A stretch of DNA of 64,000 bases from Metarhizium brunneum (lineage: Eukaryota; Ascomycota; Sordariomycetes; Hypocreales; Clavicipitaceae): assembly GCF_013426205.1 (NCBI RefSeq), contig NC_089422.1, forward strand, positions 186,001 to 250,000, read 5' to 3'. Under the pieces are notes generated by a model. The model made no database searches. It had not been told where the DNA came from and saw only the letters and a list, made by a program, of their open reading frames with translations. Positions within the stretch are counted from its first letter, which is position 1. Every line of letters begins with the position of its first letter. Position numbers and translations under genes: made by a program. Below are positions 43,911-54,977 of the stretch, in pieces.

Positions 43911-44696
43911 TTACTCATCCGATATACCCGTAATCAAGTCGGTCCCAGCCTTTTGGTTCACCTCTCTAGCTAATTGACCCAGGGTCGACGGTGCTTCCTT
44001 GCCCCATGCCGAGAACCAACTCTTCATGTCACTATAGCTGACAGATTGCCTCTGACTCTTTTCAAGCCACTTCTGCATGTAAAACTTGGCATCGTCAAAG
44101 TCATACGGCTTTCTTGGCTTCCCATCGGCCCCCGAGGAGACCATCTTGCCCACAAACTGCCAGTCCCACGGCGCGGCGATGAACTTGATGCCCGTTCCAT
44201 CGTCATCCATCCCCTCGGCCGAGAGGACAGTGTCTTGTGCCTCGGCTTCCGACTTGTACTTTTCCCAAAGGGCGGCCTTCTTGTAAAAAAACGCCGAGAT
44301 GGTATTGTCGGTCCATTTTGACGGAATCGGTTTGCACCTCTTGGCGGAACTCTGATGGGCCCATTTCCACCCGGGCTTGAGCTTGTCGAGGACTTCTTCG
44401 CCATACTTTTCGGGTTCGTTGGCGGAATACGTGGTGGCGATGTAATCGATGTCCCCAGTAGTCTGTCGGTTGCCGAGAATAACATTCACGGCACCACCCT
44501 GAACAATGAGGGTGAATGGCTCTTCACGCAAAGCCATGCTCCCGCTGGCATCCTTCATGGCCGCCAGTAGGGTCTCCTTGGTCATGGAGTCGGTCTCATC
44601 GCGACGCACAAGGGGTTTCAGGCCCGAACGGCGAGGCACAGGCTCTGCTGTTACCGCAACCGCGAGGGCCGAAACAAAAGCTTTCAAGAAACGCAT
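43911..44696 (-). CDS. Secreted nucleotidyltransferase-fold protein
   Basis: Counted from the ATG at 44696 the frame gives 261 residues; a longer frame to 44765 would put a polar stretch before the signal peptide and is less likely. Residues 1-17 form a signal peptide, with a Pro-Arg-Arg stretch after it. The block VQGGAVNVILGNRQTTGDIDYI (65-86) is the glycine pair, helix and Asp-x-Asp (82, 84) of the polymerase-beta/MNT nucleotidyltransferase fold. Further conserved acidic residue and helices follow (KFIAAPWDWQFVGKM and a C-terminal helical part). Most members are cytosolic enzymes or toxin-antitoxin proteins, so secretion is odd. It could modify a host molecule or an imported substrate; that is a guess. 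Confidence 0.65.
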   Translation of the reverse strand: MRFLKAFVSALAVAVTAEPVPRRSGLKPLVRRDETDSMTKETLLAAMKDASGSMALREEPFTLIVQGGAVNVILGNRQTTGDIDYIATTYSANEPEKYGEEVLDKLKPGWKWAHQSSAKRCKPIPSKWTDNTISAFFYKKAALWEKYKSEAEAQDTVLSAEGMDDDGTGIKFIAAPWDWQFVGKMVSSGADGKPRKPYDFDDAKFYMQKWLEKSQRQSVSYSDMKSWFSAWGKEAPSTLGQLAREVNQKAGTDLITGISDE

Positions 44697-46089
44697 AGTG
44701 GTGATTCGGCTGTGTCTAGGTTCTCCAAGGATGCTAGCAGAATGAGAGTGAGTAGAGTTCACCAACGGCAGCAGTCAAATGCAGATATAAGGCACTCCCA
44801 ACCCAGCCCGGCAGATGTCACTGTGCGTGACAAAAGGTTCAGATACGGGACCCAAAATAATTTCTTCTTTTGGTTATTTATTCCAATAAACTCCGTCTTG
44901 CAGGCATCATGGGCTGCGCCCTATATTTGACAGTGTTTGGGCGGCTATGACATGGGTAACCCCTCAAGGCTTACAGGCATCCGATGTATATAATTTTCTT
45001 GCTATACCTGGCCAGGGTCAACCACGACTCGGCACTTAGACTAGTAATTGCTTGGTCCGACGGATAATTCTTTACCCAAGCACTTCTCTTTTCTTTTTTA
45101 GCTTTGATATGCTCATAGTACGTACCAGTCGTAGGGGCAAATATTTCCACCCCCGGCCATACTGGTAGGGATATAGCAGGGTATAAAACCCAGGGCAAGT
45201 TATAGTTACAGCCCAAAGATCAAATTCACTATCCATAAGTCGCCGACAGGAATCGGAGTCCTAGAGTTCCGGAACTTCTTGTCCTATAATAAGAGTGACC
45301 TGACCCACTGGCAAAGGTTTGGCTTAACGTCTTGTGATCGCCTAGTCATTTACCGATATACTTGCTTGGATGATTGTATCGCGTTGTGAGACATTCAAAC
45401 TTCCTGTGGTTTTGGTTTTGTAGCACATGATCATTCCTCCCATTTCTTCCACCTGTCTCGCTAGAAGAGTTCATGTTATTCATTCAGTCTAAGAGGCCTC
45501 CCGGCTATTATTCCATAAACCTTTAGTAAATCTACTCCGGAAAACCACTTTCGGCGAATGGACTGTAATAGTGACAGGGGTCAAGGTTGCAGCATATGTA
45601 CATGGAGTATACTGGAAGAGAGAACCGCAAGTTACGCAATCAATGGATACCCAGCCATAGTATACGGTTGTCCTTGTTAATAAGGCAACAAGGGCACAGG
45701 AAATTGTAAACTGCATGATATCTACGTGCACCGTGCAGTCAATAGTCCAAACTTTCTTCTTTTTTTGGCGTGATAATGGCAGAAAACTCCGCTCCAAGTC
45801 TAACGTGGCAGATGCCTCAGCCCTTTAGTAACCTGATATTGATCTCATAGTACTTATTGACGCCAGGTTAAGCGTGGGGCGTGGCGTGAGTGAAGATTAT
45901 CAATCATGGTGTTGTAGAACTGACTGACTCGGACAAAGGATGAGTTTCCCATACCAATTCTGTATATTAATGCCGACTTCTCATTCCAAAATGTAGGACT
46001 CATCCCCGCCAACCATTCTTGTTTTCAGACTTTCTCCTATCAAACCAAAAAAACACCAAGGGCTAGTCGAGTTCTCCAGCCTGATCAAA
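44697..46089. other. 1.4-kb A+T-rich intergenic region
   Basis: Two genes diverge from it, so both promoters should be here. A minus-strand frame at 45216-44971 is weakly protein-like but I cannot assign it. No repeat was noticed. Confidence 0.5.
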
Positions 46090-47148
46090 ATGGTTCCCGA
46101 AGTTGCACTGCTCTCCCCTCTCTTCGCCGTCCTCGCCTATGCTGCCGCTCCCCCTGCCGTTATTCCCACTCTTGCCAAATTTGACGGTTTGGCACTTGGC
46201 CGCATGGTTGAACATGTCCAAAAGGCAAAAGATGAGATAGCGCTCGTCAAGAACTTTATCGACAGCCAGCCAGACCCGTACATCGACCTTCCCTCAAAAA
46301 TGTTTCCTTCCTGGGGATGCCTCAGCGACCGCGTTCAATTCAACGTTGACGAAGTCACCATCGCCATCAGTGCCCACGAGGACGCCTCAGACAACGGGCC
46401 CGTGACGATGGACATTGCGGAATCCGTCGCCACCGTCGACACCTCAACGGCTGGCTGGAGCATGGAAGACTCTACCACTTTTGGAATCGACAGCTCAGTC
46501 AACATTGGTTTCGCGGGCATCGGCGTGTCCGGGGGTGTGCATCACAGCAACACCAACTCCAACGGGCACAGCGGCGAGAACAGCAACCAAAAGGAGTACC
46601 GAAAGGAGGTGGGCAGGACTCGCGAATGCCCCAAGAACACCCACTGCTCGGTTCAGACCTGGACGTACATGGCGACGCTCAAGGGAAACTGCCCCCTTAT
46701 CCCCATGGTTGACCCTGTCTGCTGGAAGCCTCGCGTTGGAAAGGAATGGTTCCCGGCCACGTTCCCTGCGTACGACGTCTTGCGGGACAACAAGCTTCTC
46801 CGGGGGAACCTTTCTCTCCCCGCCGTCCGTGGGCAAGACACCACATGGGACACCATCGGTGACATGTACTTTACCATGACGAACAAGGACGGCTCGCCTA
46901 CCGGTGCAGTTCTGCCCAAGGAGTTTGCTGAGAATGTGTGGTGGGCAGACGAGGCCAAGTATAGCATCAACTACAAGTTTACCACGCCGTGCACAATCAG
47001 CGCTCCTATCACGGATAGTCAGGGGAACCCCAGAAGAACCCAGGTTAATCTCAAGGTTGAGCATGGCAAGTTTGTGCGGGATGAGGTCCAGGAGCCTACG
47101 GGTTACAACTTTACCGTCATTGATGTCCTTGAGAGCGCCTTTGATTAA
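46090..47148 (+). CDS. Secreted protein of unknown function, possible beta-pore former
   Basis: An intronless frame of 352 residues with a signal peptide (about 1-19). The first part is helical around KFDGLALGRMVEHVQKAKDEIALVKNF. From about 82 to 175 a long Ser/Thr/Asn/Gly-rich stretch alternates polar and hydrophobic residues (for example MEDSTTFGIDSSVNIGFAGIG), which is the style of the insertion loop of aerolysin/ETX-MTX2-type pore formers. Five or six Cys lie in the middle (GCLSD, ECPKNTHC, NCPL, VCWK). The C-terminal third looks like a beta-sandwich, with TTPCTISAPITDSQG and VNLKVEHGKFV. The family is not recognised with certainty; the pore idea rests on residue pattern alone. Other readings are a wall or adhesion protein. 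Confidence 0.6.
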   Translation: MVPEVALLSPLFAVLAYAAAPPAVIPTLAKFDGLALGRMVEHVQKAKDEIALVKNFIDSQPDPYIDLPSKMFPSWGCLSDRVQFNVDEVTIAISAHEDASDNGPVTMDIAESVATVDTSTAGWSMEDSTTFGIDSSVNIGFAGIGVSGGVHHSNTNSNGHSGENSNQKEYRKEVGRTRECPKNTHCSVQTWTYMATLKGNCPLIPMVDPVCWKPRVGKEWFPATFPAYDVLRDNKLLRGNLSLPAVRGQDTTWDTIGDMYFTMTNKDGSPTGAVLPKEFAENVWWADEAKYSINYKFTTPCTISAPITDSQGNPRRTQVNLKVEHGKFVRDEVQEPTGYNFTVIDVLESAFD

Positions 47149-47773
47149 AGAGTGCATCTACTTGGTTTGACTCTGTTAAACACGCAGACTCGGTGTCTGC
47201 AGCATTACTATTGTCTGGTTATGGGATTTGTCGAGATTTTTGTGTGTTGATCATCCTCCAGAGTTCAATCTTTTTGATCATCTTTAGGCCATTGGCGATA
47301 GACAATCTATTAGATAGATTTAAAACATTATGGTTTAATGATTACGGTTTGCCTTTGTCCTACCAGACATCTTACGTATACCTATATTTGAAGCATAGCT
47401 GTTGTGCGTTTGTCGTAGCCTATACAGGGTCCCTTGTATGTGTATACATGGAAAAGTTGTTACGCGCATTGTACTTTATATTGTAACGAGATACAAGACC
47501 ATCATAGAAATGTAGGTGTATTTCTCATACTACTTACTTAACCAAGTATTTTCCCCATCACCGGTAGAGATGCCGCCTGTAATGTAATGTTCAGCTGTCT
47601 CACCGTACTCTCCCACTGACCCCAGCCGGTCTGTCATCGCTTTCTTGATGTCTAATGTGGATTGTTGGTACCTTCAAAAGAGCTCACGGAATGTAATTTA
47701 CAGAGCTTTGAAAATACTCAATCTATCGGGGTTGCCCTTCGCTTTCTTCCCGACATAAACGTGCTTCTGTAGT
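47149..47773. other. Intergenic 3' regions of two converging genes
   Basis: A+T-rich; no coding frame, RNA gene or repeat can be supported. Confidence 0.5.
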
Positions 47774-49243
47774 TCACTTGGCCTTGAACTTGTCCTGAAT
47801 CTCTTTCTCTGTAAACTTCTGGGTATGGCTTCTTAGGAGCGCCATTCGATCTTCTATGCTCATCGACATTTGCTCCTCCCCAATGGGTATCATACACCTC
47901 GCAAGAGTGCGATAGTCCTTCATGAGCAGTCGTACTGTAATCATGAGGTAGTCAATATTGTGGAACACGAGAGCTTTTTGCACTGCGTACAGCTCCTTGC
48001 TCTTCATAAACGAGACGGGATGTTCACGCCAATGCCGACGCGGGTTTAGGTGATGAGACGTATGATAGCCATCATTGAAGCAGTACCGATTGCTCTATTT
48101 GCTCATGAAAAGTAAACAATTAGCCAGGTCCGATAGGAAATCCAGCAAGGGCGAGGGTACTAACCGGAACATCAATTAGCGTAATACTGGAGCGATAGTC
48201 AGAGCTGGGTTCGTCATGATCTACAAAGGCATGCTGACCCCAGTTGCCCAGCATTAGGCCAGAGCGGAGCAGCAGCAACGGGAGCAGGAATACGGTAAAA
48301 GTTGCCTTTGGGTTATACTGATATAGCGTATAGAGCGTTGTGTACCAGCTCAGCTCCCAAAAAGCAGCCTTTATCGCGAAGGCTGGCCACCCCTTCCTTA
48401 TGAAGTAGAGGGGCAGGTCAAGCCAGATTAAGAAGAAGAACCGCGCGGTATAATGCAGGAAATGCAAGACATTATCGCGCTGGTATCTGATGGTAGATGA
48501 GAGGTCGTCAGGCCCGTTTCCCTCGACGTGGTGATGTTTGACGTGATGATAGTAGTAGGAATTCCAGGTATGTCCCATCAACGGATCGGTAATGTACGGG
48601 AACAGCGAGTCAAGTATAGACAAGCGCTTGTTGAGAATTCCCCGCATGTGTATGTGCTGGTGCATCATGAGGGTATAGGTGCCCATGTAGCTGACTTGCA
48701 TGATAAAATGAAGCAGCCCATGGACCCAGGTAAACTTCCAGAATAGAAACATGGCGCTCGGGACCGACGTGGAGAAGTACAGTAATAGATGCGTAAGCAT
48801 TACCACGTCTGTCTCAACACGGACAATCGACCGGGCGACGCGGACATAGGGACGGAAAATCCAGGCGTCGATAGAAAGGGGCAGTCGAATATCACCAGTA
48901 TCAACTTGGCTAAATACCGTGGGTTCAAATAGGGCATGCTTGGGGTCATTTAAGGCGGCGAGAGCGGTTATAGTCGCCGCATCTCGATGACTTTGGCCTA
49001 TTACATCTGTAGTTAGCACAAATAATGCCATCTGCGACACATTCAAATACGCCAAGGTCTGTTGCTGTGCATTGTACTACCTTTCTCTTTATCACTGCCT
49101 TCTTTGTCACGGCGTCGCTGGCATTGCTCGTCACGCTCTTGATACTCTCGAATATCAGCCACCAGATTTTGAAGGACGAGAACGTCAGGCTTCGTGAGGT
49201 TAGGGTCAAAGACTACACCGTCCACGTTTTCAATGTGAGACAT
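47774..49243 (-). CDS. Fatty-acid-desaturase-like membrane di-iron enzyme
   Basis: Exons 49243-49081, 49006-48165 and 48094-47774 join in phase to 441 residues. Donors are GTAGTA and GTTAGT; the first intron ends TGCTAACTACAG. A soluble N-terminal region (about 115 residues, with a charged coil) precedes hydrophobic segments. The three histidine boxes are HQHIH (170-174), HVKHH (209-213) and HTSHH (346-350), spaced as in membrane fatty-acid desaturases. GHTWNSYYYHH and LGNWGQHAFVDHDEP support an active enzyme. It should insert a double bond into, or hydroxylate, a lipid in the ER. No cytochrome b5 domain is seen. It is not close to the common delta-9 or delta-12 enzymes by eye, so a special lipid or metabolite is possible. 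Confidence 0.82.
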
Positions 49244-49875
49244 GGCTAACAGCTTCTGAGAAGTTGCAGAGGTTACCACAGCACGGAGGAGAGGCAGACA
49301 GAATGGATATGTGCTTGATGAAGCCGCCAAGGAGCGAACGTGAATGGGCTGCAATGTAGAGGAGAAAAGCAGAACAACAGGAAACAAGCATTGACAAAAC
49401 GTCATGAATGATGGGGGATAGTGGAAAGACGCTGGAAGAGAGCGTGGCGGCTTTAATGTGCGTTTGACGTTGCACGACTTCGTTGTACACCCGTTGCAAT
49501 GGCGAATGTTTACTAGACGATACGGAGAAATATCAGCATGTACTACCCGAATTTCCTCCACTTTCTTGAGTACGACTGGTAGCCTCGTTATACAACAGAT
49601 AAAGGCTGCTCACCGAAAGCCACCCCCTTATTCATTGTTTGTCGTTGACTGGGTTTGGGCGGCTCTCAAGGCTTTCGTGGCGGCAAGACTTGAGTTGAAA
49701 AGGCAAGGAATGGTGTTGATTTTGCAAATGGCAAATTGTTCCACGGCGTCGTAGTATGACACAACAACTTTTCTCCTCCTCCAACTCGCTTCCCCATAGC
49801 AAACTAGCCCTGCCTCTTTCGTGACTGTGAATACCCAAAGGAGATACGTCTTCAGCTAGTCCCTTTGACCGTGGG
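49244..49875. promoter_or_regulatory. Divergent promoter region
   Basis: The 632 bases between the desaturase ATG (minus) and the membrane-protein ATG (plus) must hold both promoters unless transcripts overlap. Shared regulation of the two genes is possible but not shown by any motif I can name. Confidence 0.45.
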
Positions 49876-51356
49876 ATGGCGATTCACAGAGGCGGCTCGG
49901 TCTACCAGTGCCTGGCCAACGGCTCGGTCTACCAGTGCCTGGCCAACCTGACCGCCGCCCTCGAACTCGTCGGCCAGTTAAACGCGGCAGAGTACAACGG
50001 CGCCGCCGGCGCGCTGAGCCTGCTGCCGACGGCGGGAGCTCTCCTCGGGGCGCCGACCCGTGAGATGTGGATTGTCTATAAATTGGTACCGCTGGCCGGA
50101 GTCCTCAGCATGTTTCTCAGTCTCGGCGGCTCCATCACCCCGTCCAACGTGGGCGAGTACGACCCGGCTGAGCCCTTCTCGTACGGCGGCTTCATGCCTA
50201 CGACGGGAGTCACCGCGACCAGGCACATGCTGTCTTCCTCGGCCAACTCCTTTAACGGCAGCGTGCGGCAGCTCTGCTCTACCGAGGCACAGGATGACGT
50301 GTCTGCTGCACAGAGGTTCGCCGCAGAAGTCCAGCAGAGGGCAGACGACGATAGCGGTGGCGACGTGGGACCCGGACTGTTTGTTGCCATGGCCTTGCAG
50401 TCCATCCTCGTGATAGGCTTGCTTGTGCCCATGTGGTATGCGCAGAGGGGAGCGGTCGTGACGTGGTGGTGTCGAGTATGTACCGCCCATTCCCTCTTCA
50501 CATTGCCCAAGTATGTGTATACGTGTATAGAGAGAGAGAGGGACCAAACTTTGCTAACGCGGACAAATGGCGTTTGCCATAGGTCTGGGGGTGGATGTAC
50601 TTTTGGTATTTGCTAGTCTCGGCAGTTTCCATCTTTGATAATCTGGTTGCCGCGCCGTTTACACGGAGCTGGACTATCCGTGTCTCGAGGAAGCCAACGG
50701 GGATCCTGCTCGACGACACCGTGCCCAAGATTACAGACCGTCGAGGAGGCAGGTATGCAAATGCACTCGAGGCTCTCAAGGCCGGGCCAAACACGAACCA
50801 ACACATTCGCATTGCCACAGATAAAGGATCAGGCTACTCAAGAACATGCTTCTACGTGGTCATCTCTATACAAGGGATCTCTCGGCTACATGCCATAGCG
50901 CAGGTCCTGTCAAAGGGCGCAAGTGTGGCCGTATTCGCGTTTGGCACGGCACTATTTGCTTCGGCAACGCTCATGTCCATATCCGTTGCGCTCATGGTCC
51001 TTTGTATTTTACTAGTGTGTGGCGTTGCAGGAAGGGTCATTGCCATGTGGATTGTTGCGCAGATTAGTCGCGAGAACAAGCCGATTCTACATAAGCTGGT
51101 CAAGTCGGAGACGGAAGCTGGCGAGTTCATACATGCCATATGCGAGCTTGACCTGCAGCTTGAGATACACGGCCACGTTATCATGAGCGGCTGGTGTATA
51201 AAATCTCGAAGCGCCTTCCTGTCAGCAGCGACGTATATCGGGCTGATGGCCAAGCCGTTTAATGCCATTCAGTTGGCAGAAAAGGCCATGCGCGGCGCCG
51301 TAGTTTCTCAGGATGTGGCCGGGACAAGAGCGACGGAGTGGGGTATAGCGTGTTGA
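49876..51356 (+). CDS. Multi-pass membrane protein of unknown function
   Basis: Exons 49876-50475 and 50583-51356 join in phase 0 to 457 residues; the intron has GTATGT, a TGCTAAC branch site and ends CATAG. Hydrophobic segments lie near 67-85, 168-190, 201-222 and 317-350, with a luminal or outer Ser/Asp-rich loop (about 88-165) between the first two and a large C-terminal soluble part. A 27-base unit at the start is duplicated in tandem, giving GSVYQCLAN twice at 7-24; the short N-terminus has no clear signal peptide. The family is not recognised. It faces another membrane protein of unknown function, with 2 kb between their 3' ends. Confidence 0.75.
49895..49948 (+). repeat. Tandem 27-base duplication inside coding sequence
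   Basis: The unit beginning GGCTCGGTCTACCAGTGCCT occurs twice without change, adding nine residues in frame. The lack of differences points to a recent event or to ongoing slippage. Confidence 0.85.
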
Positions 51357-53429
51357 CGACAGCAATGGCTTTGGGGGATAGGATGGAGCAAGTGAATATT
51401 ATATAATGAGAGGATAGGGGAATACTAGGCCAAGGGGAATAGAGTAGTGTTATAACCCTAGTCGGGACAAGCATTCGTTGACAACAACATGGACACATAT
51501 TGAGAGGCTCCATGGCTGGAGAGAGAGAGAGATTCAACATCACTCAATAATTACGCGTTTTGAATTTACATTATTCAATTTCCTCATATACATAATACTG
51601 GAAAATTTGACCACTTACACGCTGCATCCGACCCGCAAGCAAAAAACCCCATGTCCTCGCCCGATATGGGACGGGAGAATTAGGATGTGATAATAATGGT
51701 GCTATGTAGCTTTCGCATTCATGACTCTGGATCGACACCTTGCTATATTTATGCTTCGCAACCTAGATGTTGGGGCTATGGGCATATGACGGTAAATGTG
51801 TCTTCAATATTGCCCGATTGGGATAAAGTGGTTGGCAATTGCCAATAATATCATTGGGTCCACTTGGTACGTACAACTCCTTTGCATTTAATGACGTCGT
51901 TTGGTGTTGGTTGGTGCCCTGTATGTTGCCGTGGTGGGCAGCAGGGCACAAGCGCCTCTCGGTGACTCCAGATTTTGTGCCAATGAAAACCTACATGGAC
52001 TGCCGAGAGTCGGTGGACAGCCTCAGAGGACCATTGCCTCACTCTATAAAAAGACTGAAATCTACAGGCAGTCCGAACCAAGCCAGATGCTGGTGAGGGT
52101 TGCGTCATTGTAGGAATCGTCGCGCGGCCATGTTGCAGCTAGACGGGGCCATGAGCGAGGAAGGCTCGACTCCATCTGGCGGCCGTGAGTGTATGAGAGA
52201 CAGACTCGTTTACATAAAACACGGCGTTTACAGGATATGAGTCGCATTCCATAAGCATGGCCGAACCAGATACCACGACACATGGGGATGTAAAACGGGG
52301 CGGCCGGCGCGAGTTCCAGACTTAGATCCTGAGTAGCGCAGGAACAGAATCGTGGACGGGGGTCGGTTTGTCCTATCCTCCATAAAAGCAGCCTAATATG
52401 TGGAAAACGCCGTCCACACGCATTCCCGTGGCCATCTTTCCAATGGGGGTAAACGATCGACCGCTGGTATCAACAGGGTGCTTGACCAGATCGCACAATC
52501 ACCCGGGGGAGCCTTCCAAACTCCATTTCCTTTTAGTAAATCTCATGTCAAATATGGAAATACCCATACCTAGGGACAACGTGCTGCATTTGTGGCTCTC
52601 CAGTAAGCCCATCTTCACTCGAACCGCCCTCATAGTTGGCAGCAAATCTTGTCAATGACCTACGCACAGATCTGGCATATGGAAACTTCTCACGGAAAGT
52701 ACGTCGTGCACCATCCGTGGTGGATGGCTCTTCACACCGGTTCAGCCCGATATGTCTAGGCAATGCTTCTCTTCTTTTCGTCCACGTTTTCGCCCGCTCG
52801 GCCATTGGCCATCATCGGCGTAGACACTCTACTTCGTGTAATTGGGAAGCCATATATCAATACCGCAATTCGCTTATAGCGTGGTTTAACTTGATTGGAA
52901 TTGGGTTTCCCCGTCCCAATACAGAAAGAACCTAACTCGTGCCGTGCGCTCGTTCGGTATTCCTACACCAACTCGAGTGAGTCTACCAATGGCCTACAAT
53001 GGAAGTCGTAGAGATTGTGTCATGCACGAGTTGCGCAGGATGACTTAGATACTTCAATCGGGCGATGTCTAAAGGCCGCGTAGAGATCTGCAGGGGCACA
53101 TATATGCCGGCGAGACTGCCAAAGCGCTCCATGGTTTTTGCTACCAACTCCAAGATATCCCGCCAAGGGTTTAGTCAAACGGCTCACGTGAGCCACTTGG
53201 AACCAACTCCGAAATGAACAGAAGTACGGCCAAGACATGTCAGGCTCTCACTGTCTCCTCTACTTCTCGATGATTCACATCGCCCACGTCCATACCCAGG
53301 GAGCATCTCCAACAGGTGGTCTGCTTTGCCACACCATCAACTATCGAGTTCCCCGGCCGAGCTCTTGTTGTCTCATCTCCCATTCGAACCTCATGAATCA
53401 GGACTTGGGCCATGAAACCCCCGCCTTTC
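51357..53429. other. 2.1-kb region between converging membrane-protein genes
   Basis: No gene supported. A minus-strand frame at 52805-52548 and an overlapping plus-strand frame at 52636-52935 are weakly protein-like, without motifs. The ends hold the 3' untranslated regions. Confidence 0.45.
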
Positions 53430-54977
53430 TTACCTGCCAGGGCGCCTAAATATCCTGACTGTCCTGCCCTCCCCATCAACTTGTCCAAGACCGATTTGGA
53501 ACTCTCTTAATTCTCTCGCCTCGATCGGCAAAACACCAGCTGCATCACCCACGCCGCCCAGATCGCCAGCCGCAGGCGCTCCAGGGCCTTGTTGAATCAG
53601 CGGCATGTCCATATTGGCGCCGTTTGCGGCCGTCAAGTCGTTCTCGCCAAGATTCACAGGGTACAGCTCCTCCATCTCCTCCCCGTTATTTCCATGGCCT
53701 TGGGCATTGTGAACAGCAGCACTTGGCTGTGGTAAGCGGGCTCTATATGCGTGCCCGCGCACCGCGAGCAGCGCCCACTCAAGCACATCCTGTGGAACCG
53801 TCTCGATTTCCCGCACGTCGTCCTCGGGCAAGTTCCCCTTCAGAATTCTATACCAAAGGAACAAGGTGAGAAACGCGAGCAAGGAAAGGAGGGAAAGCGC
53901 CAGTACAAGCAGAAATAATGCAATCATGGTTGGCGGCACGTACGCCGCGGGCTTGACGCACCCCTGCGTCCGGTCTTGTCGGACCCCCGGCGTTGCAAGC
54001 AGGTAGTTGCGTCCTCCGGAGATCATGACCATGGTGTTGAGCAGCATGGCCAGCTGATCGGCCACGTTGTTAACAGCAGGCGTGTTGGTGCCCCAATACA
54101 TCAAGCCCTGAAACGTGGGCGCCCAGATCTTGAGGTCGTAAACGGAGGCCATGCTTTGGGCCGTGTTTGTCGCCCCGGGCGCATTCATGATACATTTGAG
54201 GGCCTCGAGCTGTACCGGCTCGTCTGGTTCCCAGTTCTTCTGGACGGCAGCCAGCACACCCCAGTCTGATCCGTCAGAGTTGGCGGCGGCTGAGGTGCTC
54301 CATACAACGAGGTGGTTAGTGTTGGATCCTGCGCCGGTGTTGCCGCTGTACTCATCGAACCAGTTCGTGTGAAGCATCTTCTTGGATACCAGGTCGTTGA
54401 TGATGGTCACGTTTGAAGTCCCCGCCGGAAGAGTAAGCGACGCCGTCGTCTCGCACTTCCACGAGCCGATGATGTCCTTGTCATCGGGGCAGAACGATGG
54501 GTCGAGGTTGACTTTTTTGTATATTCCGTAGGGGCAGGTATTGTTGACGGCAAAGATCTGCGCATTCTGTAACACGGCTACCGGTCTCCCGTTGACTTGC
54601 GAATAGACGTTGGGCACGGAGTCGTTGAAAATGAGGCCCTGGCCGAACCAGCACCTGTCCTTTACGGGCTTGCTGACAACGAGGTAGGCAGTCAGCACGT
54701 CGGCCGCCTTTCCCAAGAGAAACAGGAGCAGCAGTATGGAGAATCCCACAGTGCCGCCTGCGAGCCTGCGAAGCCGGAACGAGGTGAGCACAAGGTCGAG
54801 GCCGTCTAGCGAGCCGATGGCGCTCGTGGCAGAAACCGTACGGTGGCGGGCGACGATGATTTTGGCTAATATATGCAAAGCTATCTTGGAGATCCACGCG
54901 GTGGCAGCTATGAAGACGATGAAGTATACTCGCAAGAGGACGCGGACCGTCGCAGTAGACATAACAGTGATGATCAT
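53430..54977 (-). CDS. Large-loop membrane protein of unknown function
   Basis: An intronless frame of 515 residues. Hydrophobic helices lie near 8-30 and 75-98, then an extracytoplasmic region of about 240 residues with several Cys (RCWFGQ, NNTCPYG, SFCPDD, WKCET, KCIMN, QGCVK) and N-glycosylation sequons, then a strong helix near 345-377 and a 140-residue cytosolic tail rich in Asn, Gly, Glu and Pro. The layout suits a surface or vacuolar-membrane glycoprotein with a disulfide-stabilised ectodomain. No enzyme motif is seen and I do not recognise the family. A second ATG six codons in could also be the start. Confidence 0.8.
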   Translation of the reverse strand: MIITVMSTATVRVLLRVYFIVFIAATAWISKIALHILAKIIVARHRTVSATSAIGSLDGLDLVLTSFRLRRLAGGTVGFSILLLLFLLGKAADVLTAYLVVSKPVKDRCWFGQGLIFNDSVPNVYSQVNGRPVAVLQNAQIFAVNNTCPYGIYKKVNLDPSFCPDDKDIIGSWKCETTASLTLPAGTSNVTIINDLVSKKMLHTNWFDEYSGNTGAGSNTNHLVVWSTSAAANSDGSDWGVLAAVQKNWEPDEPVQLEALKCIMNAPGATNTAQSMASVYDLKIWAPTFQGLMYWGTNTPAVNNVADQLAMLLNTMVMISGGRNYLLATPGVRQDRTQGCVKPAAYVPPTMIALFLLVLALSLLSLLAFLTLFLWYRILKGNLPEDDVREIETVPQDVLEWALLAVRGHAYRARLPQPSAAVHNAQGHGNNGEEMEELYPVNLGENDLTAANGANMDMPLIQQGPGAPAAGDLGGVGDAAGVLPIEARELREFQIGLGQVDGEGRTVRIFRRPGR

